A stretch of DNA of 64,000 nt from Polyodon spathula (lineage: Eukaryota > Chordata > Actinopteri > Acipenseriformes > Polyodontidae): assembly GCF_017654505.1 (NCBI RefSeq), contig NC_054548.1:26010969-26074968 (forward strand), written 5' to 3'. Both the position numbers and the translations under genes were made by a program. This document shows positions 1 to 10,888 of the stretch, piece after piece. The notes beneath the pieces were generated by a model, which searched no databases, was not told where the DNA came from, and was given only the letters and a program-made list of their open reading frames with translations. Every line of letters begins with the position of its first letter. The first letter of the stretch is position 1.

Positions 1-98
1 ATAGCGGGGCTCATGCAACTAAAGGGAGCATGGAATAGATTAAAGCTCTTAGCAAATAAGGGCATCAATTGAAAGATGCATCTCCATGTTGTAATTTG

Positions 99-189
<91 letters not shown>
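99..189. repeat. (AT)n microsatellite
   Basis: An uninterrupted run of about 45 AT dinucleotides, directly abutting the end of a Tc1-like element. Tc1/mariner elements insert at TA, so a TA-rich target is expected. Confidence 0.97.
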
Positions 190-194
<5 letters not shown>

Positions 195-640
195 CTCTGG
201 AAAAAATTAAGAGACCACTGCAAAATTATCAGTTTCTCTGGTTTTACTATTTATAGGTATGTGTTTGGGTAAAATGAACATTTTTATTTCATTCTATAAA
301 CTACTGACAACATTTCTTCCAAATTCCAAATAAAAATATTGTCATTTAGAGCATTTATTTGCAGAAAATGAAAACTGGTCAAAATAACAAAAAAGATGCA
401 GTGTTGTCAGACCTCGAATAATGCAAAGAAAATAAGTTCATATTCATTTTTAAACAACACAATAATAATGTTTTAACTTAGGAAGAGTTCAGAAATCAAT
501 ATTTGGTGGAATAACCCTGATTTTCAAGTACAGCTTTCATGCGTCTTGGCATGCTCTCCACCAGTCTTTCACATTGATGTAATGCTTAGCAATTAATGAG
601 GTGCTGGCAAAAGCAAGACAATAATATCGTATCAAAAATG
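190..640 (-). mobile_element. Tc1/mariner-like element, one end only
   Basis: The block starts with a terminal-repeat-like ACAGCTCTGGAAAAAATT inside the TA run. Near 490-580 the reverse strand shows debris of the C-terminal end of a Tc1-type transposase. No matching inverted end is found downstream, so the copy is truncated. The family assignment rests on the look of the terminus and its position in TA repeats, not on an intact transposase. Confidence 0.55.
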
Positions 641-762
641 TATATTATTGGCCACACACTCACCATGTAATTTAAAAGACGGACATGACTCCTGTCATCT
701 TAAAAATTCAGTTCATTTTATTTATATAAAAATCTTTAAAAGAACAAACAAACTTTATATAT

Positions 763-1440
763 TGTGACAGGGCAAGAGCCCTGTCTGTGTGTTTGTTGGG
801 GATTCACTGTGTGTGTGGTGTAATTTGTCTAGTGCACGGGAGAGGTGTCATGGCCATAGAAATAAAAGACTGCAGGTCCCAGATGCCTTCAGAGCTAAAT
901 GGGAATCGCCTGGGTGCATTTGAAGATCGCTTAAGTGAAAGTGAGTGTGTATAAAAGCTTGTCTTTGTCTGTTTTTGGTAGTGGTTTGAAGGTAGATATG
1001 TTAAGGCTGTGGCTGTAGCCGTGGCACTTCCTCTTTGTCCATCAAATGATCAAAGCAGACAATGCAATTATTAGCTCTTTCAATTGTGTCATTATAGTGG
1101 ATACACAGGTGTATTTTATGATTCCTTCAATACAGTTCCTTGTGAACATCACTGGTTTCACTAGCCCTTTCTTTACACGTCAGGTTATATCAATGATACT
1201 GATCGTTTTTTCACCATTCACTCTGACATGTCCTCGGGATGCTTTGTTTGTGTTCTGTTTCTCGAGTTGTTATATTCTCATGCTATCACCAGTTTGCAGT
1301 GTCTTCTTTTGCAACTCCATGTAACAGCATGCCTAAGGGCTCTTGTTTGGTAGTTTGCTCCTCGTAACCTTACTTTTTATGTTTTTCACATGCCTGAGGA
1401 CTGCACAGAATACACATGCCTGAGGGTTGCACAGAAAATA
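763..1440 (+). mobile_element. LTR-like sequence (possible solo or partial LTR)
   Basis: Starts TGTGACAGGGCAAGAGCCCTG, with an LTR-like TG start and a short palindrome (GGGC...GCCC) of the kind seen in the other LTRs of this window. A TATA-like TGTATAAAAG lies near 950. The right end is uncertain: the motif CATGCCTGAGG..TGCACAGAA occurs twice near 1390-1435, with a partial third copy near 1328, but I see no clear ...CA terminus or target duplication. It could be another repeat class. Confidence 0.35.
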
Positions 1441-2741
1441 AAACAAAGAAAAGGACACTGATTCATAAATTCAAAAGCAGTTCCTATTTCACTTAAATAT
1501 TTTATCTCCTGGCTGTCCTGTCTTGGCAAGGCAATTCTTCACACGTTAAATAAACAAGCTGTTAACATGCTAAAATGTATCCCCATAAGCACAGGAATGG
1601 TCTCTGTAACTTCACACAATTTACATATAAAAAGAATTGTGCTGAGGGATAGGGTTTCACTACTTGTACTGTTTGCCTTTCTATTACACTATTCAGATTC
1701 ATTGAATGTTATTGTGGTGCATCACTATCCTTCACTTTTGAAATGTTTGGTAAAACGTAATGTGATCAGTATTTCACAACCTACTGTATGTTATATGTAT
1801 GGTGTCAAAATGAGTGTTATTAAAAGGTGCGCGCAGTGGTATGGGTGTCACGCTGCTGGAGGATGCACAATTGACGACGTCGCTATACCTGCTATAATCC
1901 AAAATTCTTAAGTGCAGCAGCTATAGGCAGTGTGTATTTAAAGTGGAGCAGAGAGTGGATATAAAACAACAATAAAAACAAATTAGTTGTTTAGCACCTG
2001 ATACCATCCAAATGATGTTTGGTTTAAAAAATGTGATAGGAGATTAAATTGATGGGATTGGTAACCTTGAATGGCTCTCCCATCAATCTGTGCTACAAAA
2101 TCCAAAATAAAAGTATTTCCATATACAATATAATACTATTTTGCCATGAAGATTGAATTGCATTGAAATGTATATAATAATCTTATAAAGTAAAGCACAG
2201 TAAAAGTTTAGCGAAAGTAGCATAAAGCACTGCAAGCATGGCAAAACATTGAGTACATGGAAATAAATAAATAAAGCATGGTTATCTACAGAAAAACACA
2301 GTAAATAAACAGTGTAAGCATGGGAAAGTAGTGTAAAATGCATAATGAATTACTGTGCAAATATACAATAGTAAACATTTATAAGGGATAATAATGTGCT
2401 ATTTTAATTTAAATATTGTTCTCTATTTAGAGCTAAAGAAAAAGTGCACAGTAAAGAGGTGATCGGGGTGTGGTGCAGCAAAGTAAGTGCAGAAATAGAA
2501 GTTATGCATTAGAATAAAAAAATAAAATGAAAATAGATCAAATAGCCACATGTAAAGATCACTTGTTTTACACAGTTTCCGAGTGGTCATTATATGACAT
2601 TTAAAGTATTTTCTTCAGTAATATATCAAAATGGAATAATGTATCTTGCTCATTTTAATCACTGCCCTATGCCTCGATGACTTCTTTATAGGTTTGTGAT
2701 ATTGGGCAATTTCATTTTTTAAACTGTTGTATGTATGTGTG
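1441..2741. other. No recognisable gene
   Basis: AT-rich sequence with short chance open frames only. I see no domain, splice-like exon or clear repeat terminus. Confidence 0.5.
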
Positions 2742-3473
2742 TGTCAAAGTGGCTGCTGATTATTAACAGGTGCAGAGGTGATGCTGTGCAGAAATAAAAC
2801 AGACAGACTCGTAATCCAGCATGGAAAAGTGTACTTTTGTAATCCTAGTCTGGCTACCAAATAATAAACTCCAGTTACACACAGCGATGCATAAAACACG
2901 AAGGACAGCAATAGGGGTTTGCAGCCCTAAACAATAAGCACGGGTATGTCTCCCACAATATACAACCATGGTCACCAGTCCTGGGTGCGCACTGTAGTGC
3001 TCGTAGTGGGTGATACATTTTATAGAGTGACAATGGTGCAGTGCTGTTCTGGGTTTAATGCTGGCCCTTAGCGACAGCTCTGGAATGCGTTAGCTGTCTA
3101 TAAAACACAAAGTATCAATTAGACAAGATGAACAAACAAACAAACTCACAATATTTTTACAGTTTACTGCACGGGTCCTTCCATGTTATATCTCGTAACC
3201 AAAGCAAAGGAACAGATTAAGATTCCCCACCCCCCTTATATGGATGACCCCTTGGTAATCAATTGCCTTTACAATCTGCGGCTGCTACATTGTTTCCCTT
3301 CCGGGTCACTACATTCTGGCAACGGAGTCTCGCCTTCATCCATACTGACCATCTTCCCGACCCGGGGAAACAACTGTCAGGCCAGCCATTAAAAAGAACT
3401 CTGTCTTCTCTGCTTAGTGCCCTCACAGGTCGGGAGGGAGATCTGCAACCAAGTTAATTGTATTTCTGTCACA
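2742..3473 (-). mobile_element. 3' LTR of Gmr1-type Gypsy element, copy 1
   Basis: Similar along its length to the LTRs at 20035-20749 and 46751-47471, including the end ..TTTCTGTCACA and the block ending CGGGAGGGAGAT. Read on the minus strand it lies immediately downstream of the RNase H remnant, where a 3' LTR belongs. Its outer terminus is worn (TGTCAAAGTGG instead of TGTGGCAAAGTGG in the solo LTR). Confidence 0.75.
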
Positions 3474-4912
3474 TATCCCACCGCTCATAGTGGAGCCGAA
3501 GGAACACCCGGCTGAATCTATCATTCGCATTACTCCTCCCTCCTGGGAAAAATAATCAGCATTTTGATGGTCTTTCCCAGCATGGTATACCATGTGGTAC
3601 ATGAAAGGTTGCAATGCCAGATACCACCGAGTTATCTGGGCATTGCGATCTTTCATTGTGCTTAACCACTTGAGTGGGGCCTGGTCTGTAACAAGATCAA
3701 ATTAATGCCCCAGCAGGTAGTATGGTAAAGAGTGAGGAGCTCATTTAATGGCCAAACGCTCCTTTTTTCAACTACGGAGTAGGTGTGCTCCCGAGGTAGC
3801 ATCTTTTTGCGGAGATACAGTATCGGGGGTTCTACTCAGTCTACCTTTTGGAACAAGACCACACCCAAACCCACGTCCGACGATTGGTGTGGAGGATGAA
3901 TCTTTGGTGAAATCCGGTGTAATGAGAGTGGGGGCCTAGCAAAGTTGACGCTTAATAGTATCAAATGTCCTCTGACACTCAGCTGACCATGTAATAGAAT
4001 TTGGAGCACTTTTTTGGTAAGGTTGACTAACGAGTTAACCACTGTGGCATATTCAGGGATAAAGCAGCATAACCAACTAATCCCAGTAGTGACCTCACCT
4101 GAGTCTTGGATTTGGAGATAGCTGCGTCGACCAAAGCCTGGATATTGGTGACCACAGGTCCCACCCTTCCATTCCCCATTAAAAATCCCAAATATTGAGT
4201 CTCCGTTTTGGCAAACACACATTTTCTCAAGTTAGCTGTCTGTCGGGCTGCCGTTAGAGACTGAAGGACGGCTGTAATCCTAGCCAAATGCTCTCACCAG
4301 GTGGAGCTGTAAATAACCATGTCACCAATATATGCTGCTGCATATTCATGATGTGGGTGTAAAATCTGGTCCATCAGTCTCTGAAAAGGCAGCGGGCGCA
4401 CCATGTAACCCAAACGGCATGGTTTTAAAGTGAAACAGCCCTTCTGGTGTTGAAAATGCAGTTCTCTCTAGAACTGTGGATTAATGGGATCTGCCAGTAT
4501 CTCTTTGTTAGGTCCAGAGTGGGAATAAACTTAGCCTTTCCCAAGTTTGTTGACCCAAGGCATAGGGTACGCATCGAACTTGGCAATAGCATTTACCTTC
4601 CTGAATATCTACACAGAAGCGGTTGATGTCGTCTTTCTTGGCCACTATGACTGCACCACTCGCTCCTGGAAGATTCAAATCACCTCAAGCTTGAGCATGT
4701 CCCATACTATTCCTGCATTGAAATGATTTTTGTGATAGGAGTCTCTGGACAGGGGCCTAAATCATCCTCTATATTACCTGGGGAAATAAACAATACCTCC
4801 CTTGCCTGCCATGGCTTTCGTAAATTTACATGATAAATTTCACGTTCATTACAGCGATCGGGTCTAATTTCATAATTCACCTTCCCTATAGCCATAATCA
4901 CTTCTTATGGCA
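3474..4912 (-). pseudogene. Broken Gypsy (Gmr1-type) pol: RNase H, RT and integrase tail
   Basis: Read right to left, this block gives the end of an integrase (GPY/F-like tail, about 4707-4901, with KVNYEI and HVNLRKPW), then RT debris (about 3970-4560, with TQYLGFLMGNGRV near 4190), then an RNase H end (about 3423-3740, with RWYLALQPFMYH and AGKDHQNADYFSQ). The order integrase-RT-RNase H is as in the better copy at 47.5-50.7 kb. Frameshifts and stops occur throughout and the RT YxDD region is displaced into another frame. In a live element this polyprotein would copy RNA to DNA and insert it. Here it is dead. The element is cut off at 4913 by unrelated LTR-like sequence. Confidence 0.8.
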
Positions 4913-5605
4913 TGTAACGGGTGGATCTGCGCCGACACTCTGGCCTCATTCACAGTGCTGCGGGAAGAGGACAGCAACCCTGCAAAATCCGCCTGTCAAC
5001 AATGGCATTGACACGGAGAGGTGGATAAGAGGATGTGTGGGTTTTCCCCCCTCTGAGTGGCAGGCTTTGAGGGGTTGCTGCACACTCTGGGGTTCCCTCG
5101 GGTCTGCCCCCTCGGTGACAAAACGAGTCAGCCAGCTGGCGGAAGCTTTGCTGCCGGACCGAGCACGATCGGAGAAGAACGAGCAAAATAAATAATTGAT
5201 TAAAGAAAAAAGAAAGAAAATATTTTTGCAGAGGGGAAAAATTTGGGCAGACGCCTATTATTGTTTAGGGTAGTGAGGGAACGCATGCGCATAGGACGGA
5301 GACCTGGGCCGTACGAGTAGCGGCAGTCACGGTGAACGCTGCAGAGTGTAGCACCTTTATTTTGTAGTTTTATTACTGTGTTTTATTTTCCCTTTCTTTC
5401 GCCTTTTGTCTTTTGTGATTATTATTTCCAAAGCACCTGCGAGTGCACCTGCAGTGGACTGTTTACCTGGACTGCTATAACCTTGGTCTGGTTTACCGTT
5501 GCCGGTACTCAAGCCACGGACAACCACGCCCTCTGTGGGCTGAAATAAATCAGTGCACCAGAGCGGCATTACAACTAAAAGTTCTGTCTCCTTGTCAGTG
5601 AATAT
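4913..5605 (+). mobile_element. LTR-like sequence of unknown family
   Basis: Begins TGTAACGGGTGG at the exact point where the Gmr1-type integrase homology stops. It is GC-rich at first, then has a T-rich tract and a polyadenylation-like GAAATAAATCAG near 5544. I recognise no coding domain. An LTR inserted into the older element is my inference. The right end near 5605 is a guess. Confidence 0.35.
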
Positions 5606-8437
5606 ATATGAGAAAACATAATAAACATACAATTGCAGGCTGATAGACAAAGTTACAAGCTAAATTATAACAATTACATATAAGAAATAGTAACACAACA
5701 AAAGCTAGGGGTGTAAATTAAAAATATTATAATATTTTATTGTAAATCAGACTTATAGTTTTTTGTTTGCTTTAAATAATTTAAGTAATATTTAAATTAT
5801 TCTAAAACAACGCTACATTTGGGAATATAATTAGAAAACTTAAATGTGTATGATATTGGCAAGCATTAAAAAGAGATTTACAATGAATTCAAGACCCTTG
5901 TTAGAATTATTTTCATAAAAGCAAATGATCTCTTTAGCTGTTAAGATAATGTGAAGACCTGTTCCATCATAGATATGCATAAATTGTAACATCATACATG
6001 CCACTGACTCGCCAGATCATTGTAGTATGACTCAAACACCAATCATGAAGTCGGTATTTGTTTGACCCCATTGTCATAGTATCTAAATGCACGGCGCTGA
6101 TAAAAGCATGAATTCAGAGTGTGATATACTGTAATGAAAGTAAATGCATATATTTTCATGGTAAATATCTTACTTTTTGCTTACGAAATCAGTTCAATTA
6201 GCCGATGCCCTCCATTGCTACAGTACACATTCCAAATAGACATTTTTCAGGGTTCCCAAAATAAAAACTGTCTATAGACAGAACAGTCCCAACCACTAAA
6301 TCTCGCATGTAAACCATTTATAGTGTTTGAAGCAGACAAATACATTCCCTTACATGTATTTTCAGTGAATGCACTTTAAAAAGTCAAACATGCAGTGTCA
6401 CCATACCAGCGAGAACACAGTATTATATTTTAAGCAATTACTAAATACAATGAAAGTCAGTCTATTACTTACCATTGCCTAGTTAGTATCCTCTCGTCTC
6501 TGCTCCATCTTACACAGGATAAGCACCTGGGCTTCCAGTTATATGGTCATGACACTACAGAAAATTGAACATATCTCTTCAAAGGACAACAATTTAAGAT
6601 ATTTGTCAGCATTCGGTCAGCGGTCTTAATCCTGTTCACTTGAGCCCTTCTACTAAACTCTTAAAAGTGTGTGCATATTTGTTTTGCGATGTTGACCATC
6701 GCACTATTACTAACGTATTTTAAAAATGCACATTAAAATAAATGTCTCAGACTTTCAACAGATCTGCAGCAACTGCCTTGCAAGCTGTCAATCAAACGTG
6801 GTTTGCCCACGATTTGATGTGAGAAGATCCAACCCAAATATTGCATCACAATAACTACTTTAATTTGATTGGCTAAAGTCTGCGTCATTAAAAATGAAAA
6901 AGAGCCATACTGTATATTGAAACACAATAGTAATATACTGTTTATCTAGAGAAATTGAGATCAAACTTGGCAAGCATGTTTTATTATCTCGCATGTTACA
7001 GGCATTATCGTATTGGAAGTAACCATGACTGGAATTGTACGTTTCACACAGTAAAGCATTCATCGTGGGGGCACTATTGCAACACAGAAAATATTATACG
7101 CTGATCGTGTCCATCAGTCTCTCTCTGTCTGTCAAAGTGCTGCGTAAGTACGATAACCGCCTTCATTTTGCATTCATCTTCACCAAGCGTTTGTCACACG
7201 CTAGCCTCCTATAGAGGTTTCAGATTGCATTAGGCTGTAATTGAATAAACTTCTGAGCAGCGTTCCCTCTAAGCTTTTTTATATACTGAGAAACTTGCCG
7301 GTTTGACTGAGAAAGGGTCAATTATCAATGAGAAACCTTCGGCCATGCATTACCCTTAAAATATATTTTTGTTGCATTGTACAATTTTGAAGCAATATTC
7401 CAATACAAGTATCTCAATAATTTTACAATTTACTTTAAACAAGACATTTATTGTGGCTCTGATCCTATGCAGCCCTGTCGGTTGTTATCATAGATATAGA
7501 CTGCATGCTGAACTGGTGGCCTTCATAAAATTGCTTTATACTACTGTATAAAACACTGGCATCTGCACTGCCTTCAGCTGTAACCATCTCTAGGGCTACT
7601 AATTGTTCCAAATTCTGTTTTTCAAAAATGGCTAATTCCATTTGTTCCCACTTTATATCAATGTATTAATTAAATATGGAATTTGAACATAAATATAATG
7701 TTGGTAATTAAGTAATAATTAAGTACATTTAATAAACATTACCACAACCCCCCCCCCCCCCCCAATCAGAGTCTTGTTGCTGTAATAGATAGTAAAACAC
7801 CTGAAGACACTTCAAACCTGCCATAATGTTTATATACATCACTTAGCTCATTGCTGGCATTAAAATAAGCAGGAAAACCTAAGGTATTATAATAACCAGG
7901 ATAAAATATGACACACTGATAAAGGCGTGTTGACTGACTCGTTGCTGTAAAACAGGTTCACTGCTATGTATTACCCGATTGTAATTTAAATAGCGCCCCT
8001 TTTAAATAAATGCATAATTAATCCTCAATTGTTTCTTTCCTAATTCTGCAGTGTTATTTGCAAGATTTAAAGAGTCTCCAGACAGAATGTCTTTATGAAA
8101 CCAACGGTGTGTAGTGTAGTGACTACATCCTTTACACAGTAAAGTGATCCATTTCCTTTAAGGATTGTATAGCTAGAAATATTGTTTTGAGCTCATTTCT
8201 TCGTCAGAAAATATGATTCAATTAAGAAACAGCCATGGTTTTAAAATGACTAATTACAGCTTCATTAAAGGCAGGTAGCGTAGAAAGAAATAAACTAAAC
8301 AATAATGAAATGCGCAATTAATTTAGCTTACTAAGTGAAAACTCCGTCTTGAGCGCATTACCTTAGGTCTTAGTTTTTCAGCATAGAATGCAGTGCTTTT
8401 CCATTGTTGCCGTCTTATTTGCTTTCTTATTCTGTAG
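5606..8437. other. No recognisable gene; C16 tract and an old repeat block
   Basis: Nothing here resembles a UGGT2 exon or another gene. A poly-C tract lies at 7748-7763. The stretch at about 7190-7240 (GTCACACGCTAGCC...TTTCAGATTGCATT) resembles 46530-46590, so at least part is an old dispersed repeat. It may be upstream intron or flank of the UGGT2 pseudogene. Confidence 0.45.
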
Positions 8438-8640
8438 AGAAAGTACCTCTGCTTTGCCTTTTGGGTCAGCATGTACAAGTTCTGTGTTCTGCCATTTGGT
8501 ATGTCTCTTGCTCCCAGGACTTTCTCCAAGAGCGTGGACGTAGTTGTGGCACCACTGTTGCTGCAGGGGGTCACGGTCCTCAATTACTTGGACGACTGGC
8601 TCATCTGTGGCCAGTCATGGGAGCAAGCCATATCTCATGC
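8438..8640 (+). pseudogene. DIRS-like retrotransposon, RT fragment (5'-truncated)
   Basis: The frame starting near 8438 reads an RT core with VLPFGMSLAPRTF and the active-site motif NYLDDW at about 8580-8605 (YxDD class), ending SHAKK just before an inserted LTR. The PFG.SLAPRTF / YLDDW combination is characteristic of DIRS-type YR retrotransposons. Everything upstream (gag, RT start, left terminal repeat) is missing. The same reading resumes at 9062 after the LTR. Confidence 0.82.
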
Positions 8641-8819
8641 TAAAAAGCTCTGCCCTTTTTAAATTGGCAGGGATAGGGTTAAATTCCCCTACCTGCCTGG
8701 GTTTATTGTGTTCAGGTGGCTGGGGTTGATTAGCTTAATTAACGATCAATCAGCGCCCAGCCACCTGACATAAAAGGAGGCCTCTGCTTCCCATTAGGAG
8801 GAGGGAGCTGAGGAAGCAA

Positions 8820-8877
<58 letters not shown>

Positions 8878-9061
8878 GTGTATTTTTCTCTTCCAGTGAA
8901 GGCATCGCCCAGCCTGGTAATCTTTATTTTTGTAAGTTTTGCTTTTTGTTTGGTTATTTGTTTAAACATCATTATTTTCGCCCTTGTGCCTTTTTATTCT
9001 GTATTATTTTTTTGAACTGCAGTCTGTCTCTGGGCCTCTATCCACTCGCCAGCCTGTCACA
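8641..9061 (+). mobile_element. Solo LTR (family A) inserted in DIRS, + orientation
   Basis: Matches the solo LTR at 10337-10750 in inverted orientation over most of its length: AGCTCTGCCC start, GGTGGCTGGGGTTGATTAG, CAGCGCCCAGCCACCTGAC, TATA-like ACATAAAAGGAGG, and the end CACTCGCCAGCCTGTCACA. The first few bases of the TGTGGCAGAG terminus seem lost. No internal retroviral-type region is present, so it is a solo LTR. It separates two parts of one DIRS RT frame, so it is younger than the DIRS copy. Confidence 0.8.
8821..8874. repeat. (TTGCTG)n hexamer microsatellite inside the LTR
   Basis: Nine TTGCTG units lie inside the solo LTR. The inverted sister LTR at 10337-10750 lacks the expansion at the equivalent place, so it arose within this copy or its subfamily. 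The leucine-rich open frame across it is a repeat artefact. Confidence 0.95.
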
Positions 9062-10336
9062 CTACCCAAGTACCAGAGCATCTTACCCGGCTGGGGCTCA
9101 CACTCAACCGGGAGAAGAGCTCCCTGCAGCCGGTGCAAGAGACGTTTTTTCTGGGGATCCAGCTGGATTCCTGCTCCATTTTGCTTCCCTATCAGCTGAC
9201 AGGGTAAGCACATTGCAAGCCTGTTGTCCCTTTTTCATCACAGACAGTCAGCACAGGTGGTGCTGTGCCAACGTTGCTAGGTCTGCTGGCCGCAGCCTCC
9301 TCTGTCCTCCCTCATGGTCTCCTCCATATGTGCCCCTTGCATGCATGGCTCAATGCCCAAGTAGTTCACCCAGCTCGAGACAGACACCGCCAGCTGATGG
9401 TGTCTCGGTCATGCTAGCATGCCCTGAGTTGGTGTAAGAATCCTTGCCACCTCAGTGAAGAAGTAACTATGAGTTTAATATACCGAAGAGAGGTGCTGAC
9501 CGTGGACCCCTCCAACCTCGGTTGGGGGGCGGTCTGGAACAGCAGGGGAACCTGTGGAGTCTGGACTGGCAGATGGCAGTCTGCCCACATCAGTGCTCTG
9601 GAACCGAGGGCAGTGCACCTGACCCTGCACCATTTTCAATCTGTGCTGCAGGGCAGGCATGTACTAGTATGCATGGACAATACCACTGTCATCGCATATG
9701 TCAATTGCCGGGTGGGGGCTACGGTCCCTGGGATTGCACCAAGCAGCGTTCCAGTTGCTCACCTGGGCACAACTGCTTTCTCTACCTCAGGGCAGTCCAC
9801 CTTCCGGGGGTTTCGAACCAGGCAGCAGACCTGCCTTTGAGGGGGGCTCCCCGGCACGATGAGTGGCATCTGCATACCCCGGTGATAGCCATGATTTGGC
9901 ACAGGTTCGGCAGCGTGACAGTCGACCTGTTTCCTTCAGAGGAGTCCACACATTGCCCTCTGTGGTTCTCAATTCAGAGAGACAGGGTCCCTCTGGGAAT
10001 CGATGCCCTAGCCCACAGCTGGCCTCAGGGCTTGCTGTATACCTTCCCCCCTTCTAGCACTGACCCCGTCCTTCTTAGAGAAGGTAAAGAACAAGGGCGC
10101 GAAGGTCCTGATTGCATCACACTTGCCCTGGAGGATTTGTTTTGCTGCTCTGAGCCACCTCATTCAGGGACAGCCGTGGCAGATCCCACTATGCAGGGAC
10201 CTTCTCAGTCAGGCTCAGGGCCATCTGTGGCACCCGGACCAGCTGTGGGTCTGGCCCCTGAACTCAGACTCCGTTATAGCCACACTACAGAATGCTAGAG
10301 CCTCTTCAGCGAGGTCTCTGTTTTTATAAATGGAGG
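9062..10336 (+). pseudogene. DIRS-like retrotransposon: RT end, RNase H and connector
   Basis: After the LTR the DIRS frame resumes with LTRLGLTLNREKSS and FFLGIQLDSC (RT thumb region, about 9085-9190). RNase H follows at about 9469-9840 with LTVDPSNLGWGAV, the acidic ALEPRAVHL and CMDNTTVIAYVN. The downstream connector (about 9840-10300) has WHRFGSVTVDLFPSEE and PLWFSIQRD, which are typical of DIRS between RNase H and recombinase. The frame changes several times (for example near 9200, 9440 and 9720), so the copy is dead. Neighbours: solo LTR on the left, inverted solo LTR of the same family on the right. Confidence 0.85.
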
Positions 10337-10750
10337 TGTGGCAGGCTGGCGAGTGGATAGAGGCCCAGAGACAGACTGCAGTTCAAACAAATATACTTTT
10401 ATTATAAATAAACACAAAATAAACGCGCACAAGGGCAAAATAAAGGGATTTAAACACAAATAAAGCAATACAAAAACAAAACTTGCAAAATTCAGGTTTC
10501 CAGGCTGGGCAATGCCTTCACTGTATTCACAAATACAAAAAACCACAAACACCAACCTGCTTCCTCAACTCCCTCTTTTCAAATGAGAAGCAGAGGCCTC
10601 CTTTTATGTCAGGTGGCTGGGCGCTGATTGATCGTTAATCAACCTAATCAACTAATCAACCCCAGCCACCTGAACATAATAAACCCAGGCAGGTAGGGGA
10701 AATTAACCCCATCCCTGCCAATTTAAAGGGCAGAGCTTTGCTCTGCCACA
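10337..10750 (-). mobile_element. Solo LTR (family A) inserted in DIRS, - orientation, with GGAGG target duplication
   Basis: A complete 414-bp LTR with TG...CA ends (TGTGGCAGGCTGG... to ...CTCTGCCACA) flanked on both sides by GGAGG (10332-10336 and 10751-10755), a perfect 5-bp target-site duplication. On the minus strand it has a TATA-like ACATAAAAGG and a hairpin GGCAGAGCAAAGCTCTGCC at its start. It is the same family as 8641-9061 but in opposite orientation, so two independent insertions hit the same DIRS copy. Confidence 0.9.
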
Positions 10751-10886
10751 GGAGGATTTTCCAGGAGTGGTGCTTGGCAAGAGGCCATGACCACACCTTC
10801 TGCCCAATGTCAGTTGTTTTACTGTTTCTACAGGAAGTCCTAGAAGAGGGTAAATCCCCCTCTATGTTGAAGGTGTACCTGCCTGC
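10751..10886 (+). pseudogene. DIRS-like tyrosine recombinase, N-terminal part
   Basis: Reads FQEWCLARGHDHTFCP, then FLQEVLEEGKSPSMLKVYLPA, the SAM-like N-terminal half of a DIRS tyrosine recombinase. It is cut at 10887 by a Tc1 element. Removing that element with one TA copy continues the frame into PA-ISVCHI at 12712, so the two halves belong together. Confidence 0.8.
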
Positions 10887-10888
10887 TA

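Noticed and set aside
6440..6560. Minus-strand first exon with ATG next to a GTAAGT donor
   Set aside because: A single ATG-GTAAGT juxtaposition without downstream exons or a conserved protein is not enough support.
8739..9015. Asn/Ser-rich and Leu-rich frames in the (TTGCTG)n region
   Set aside because: They lie inside a solo LTR and are microsatellite artefacts.
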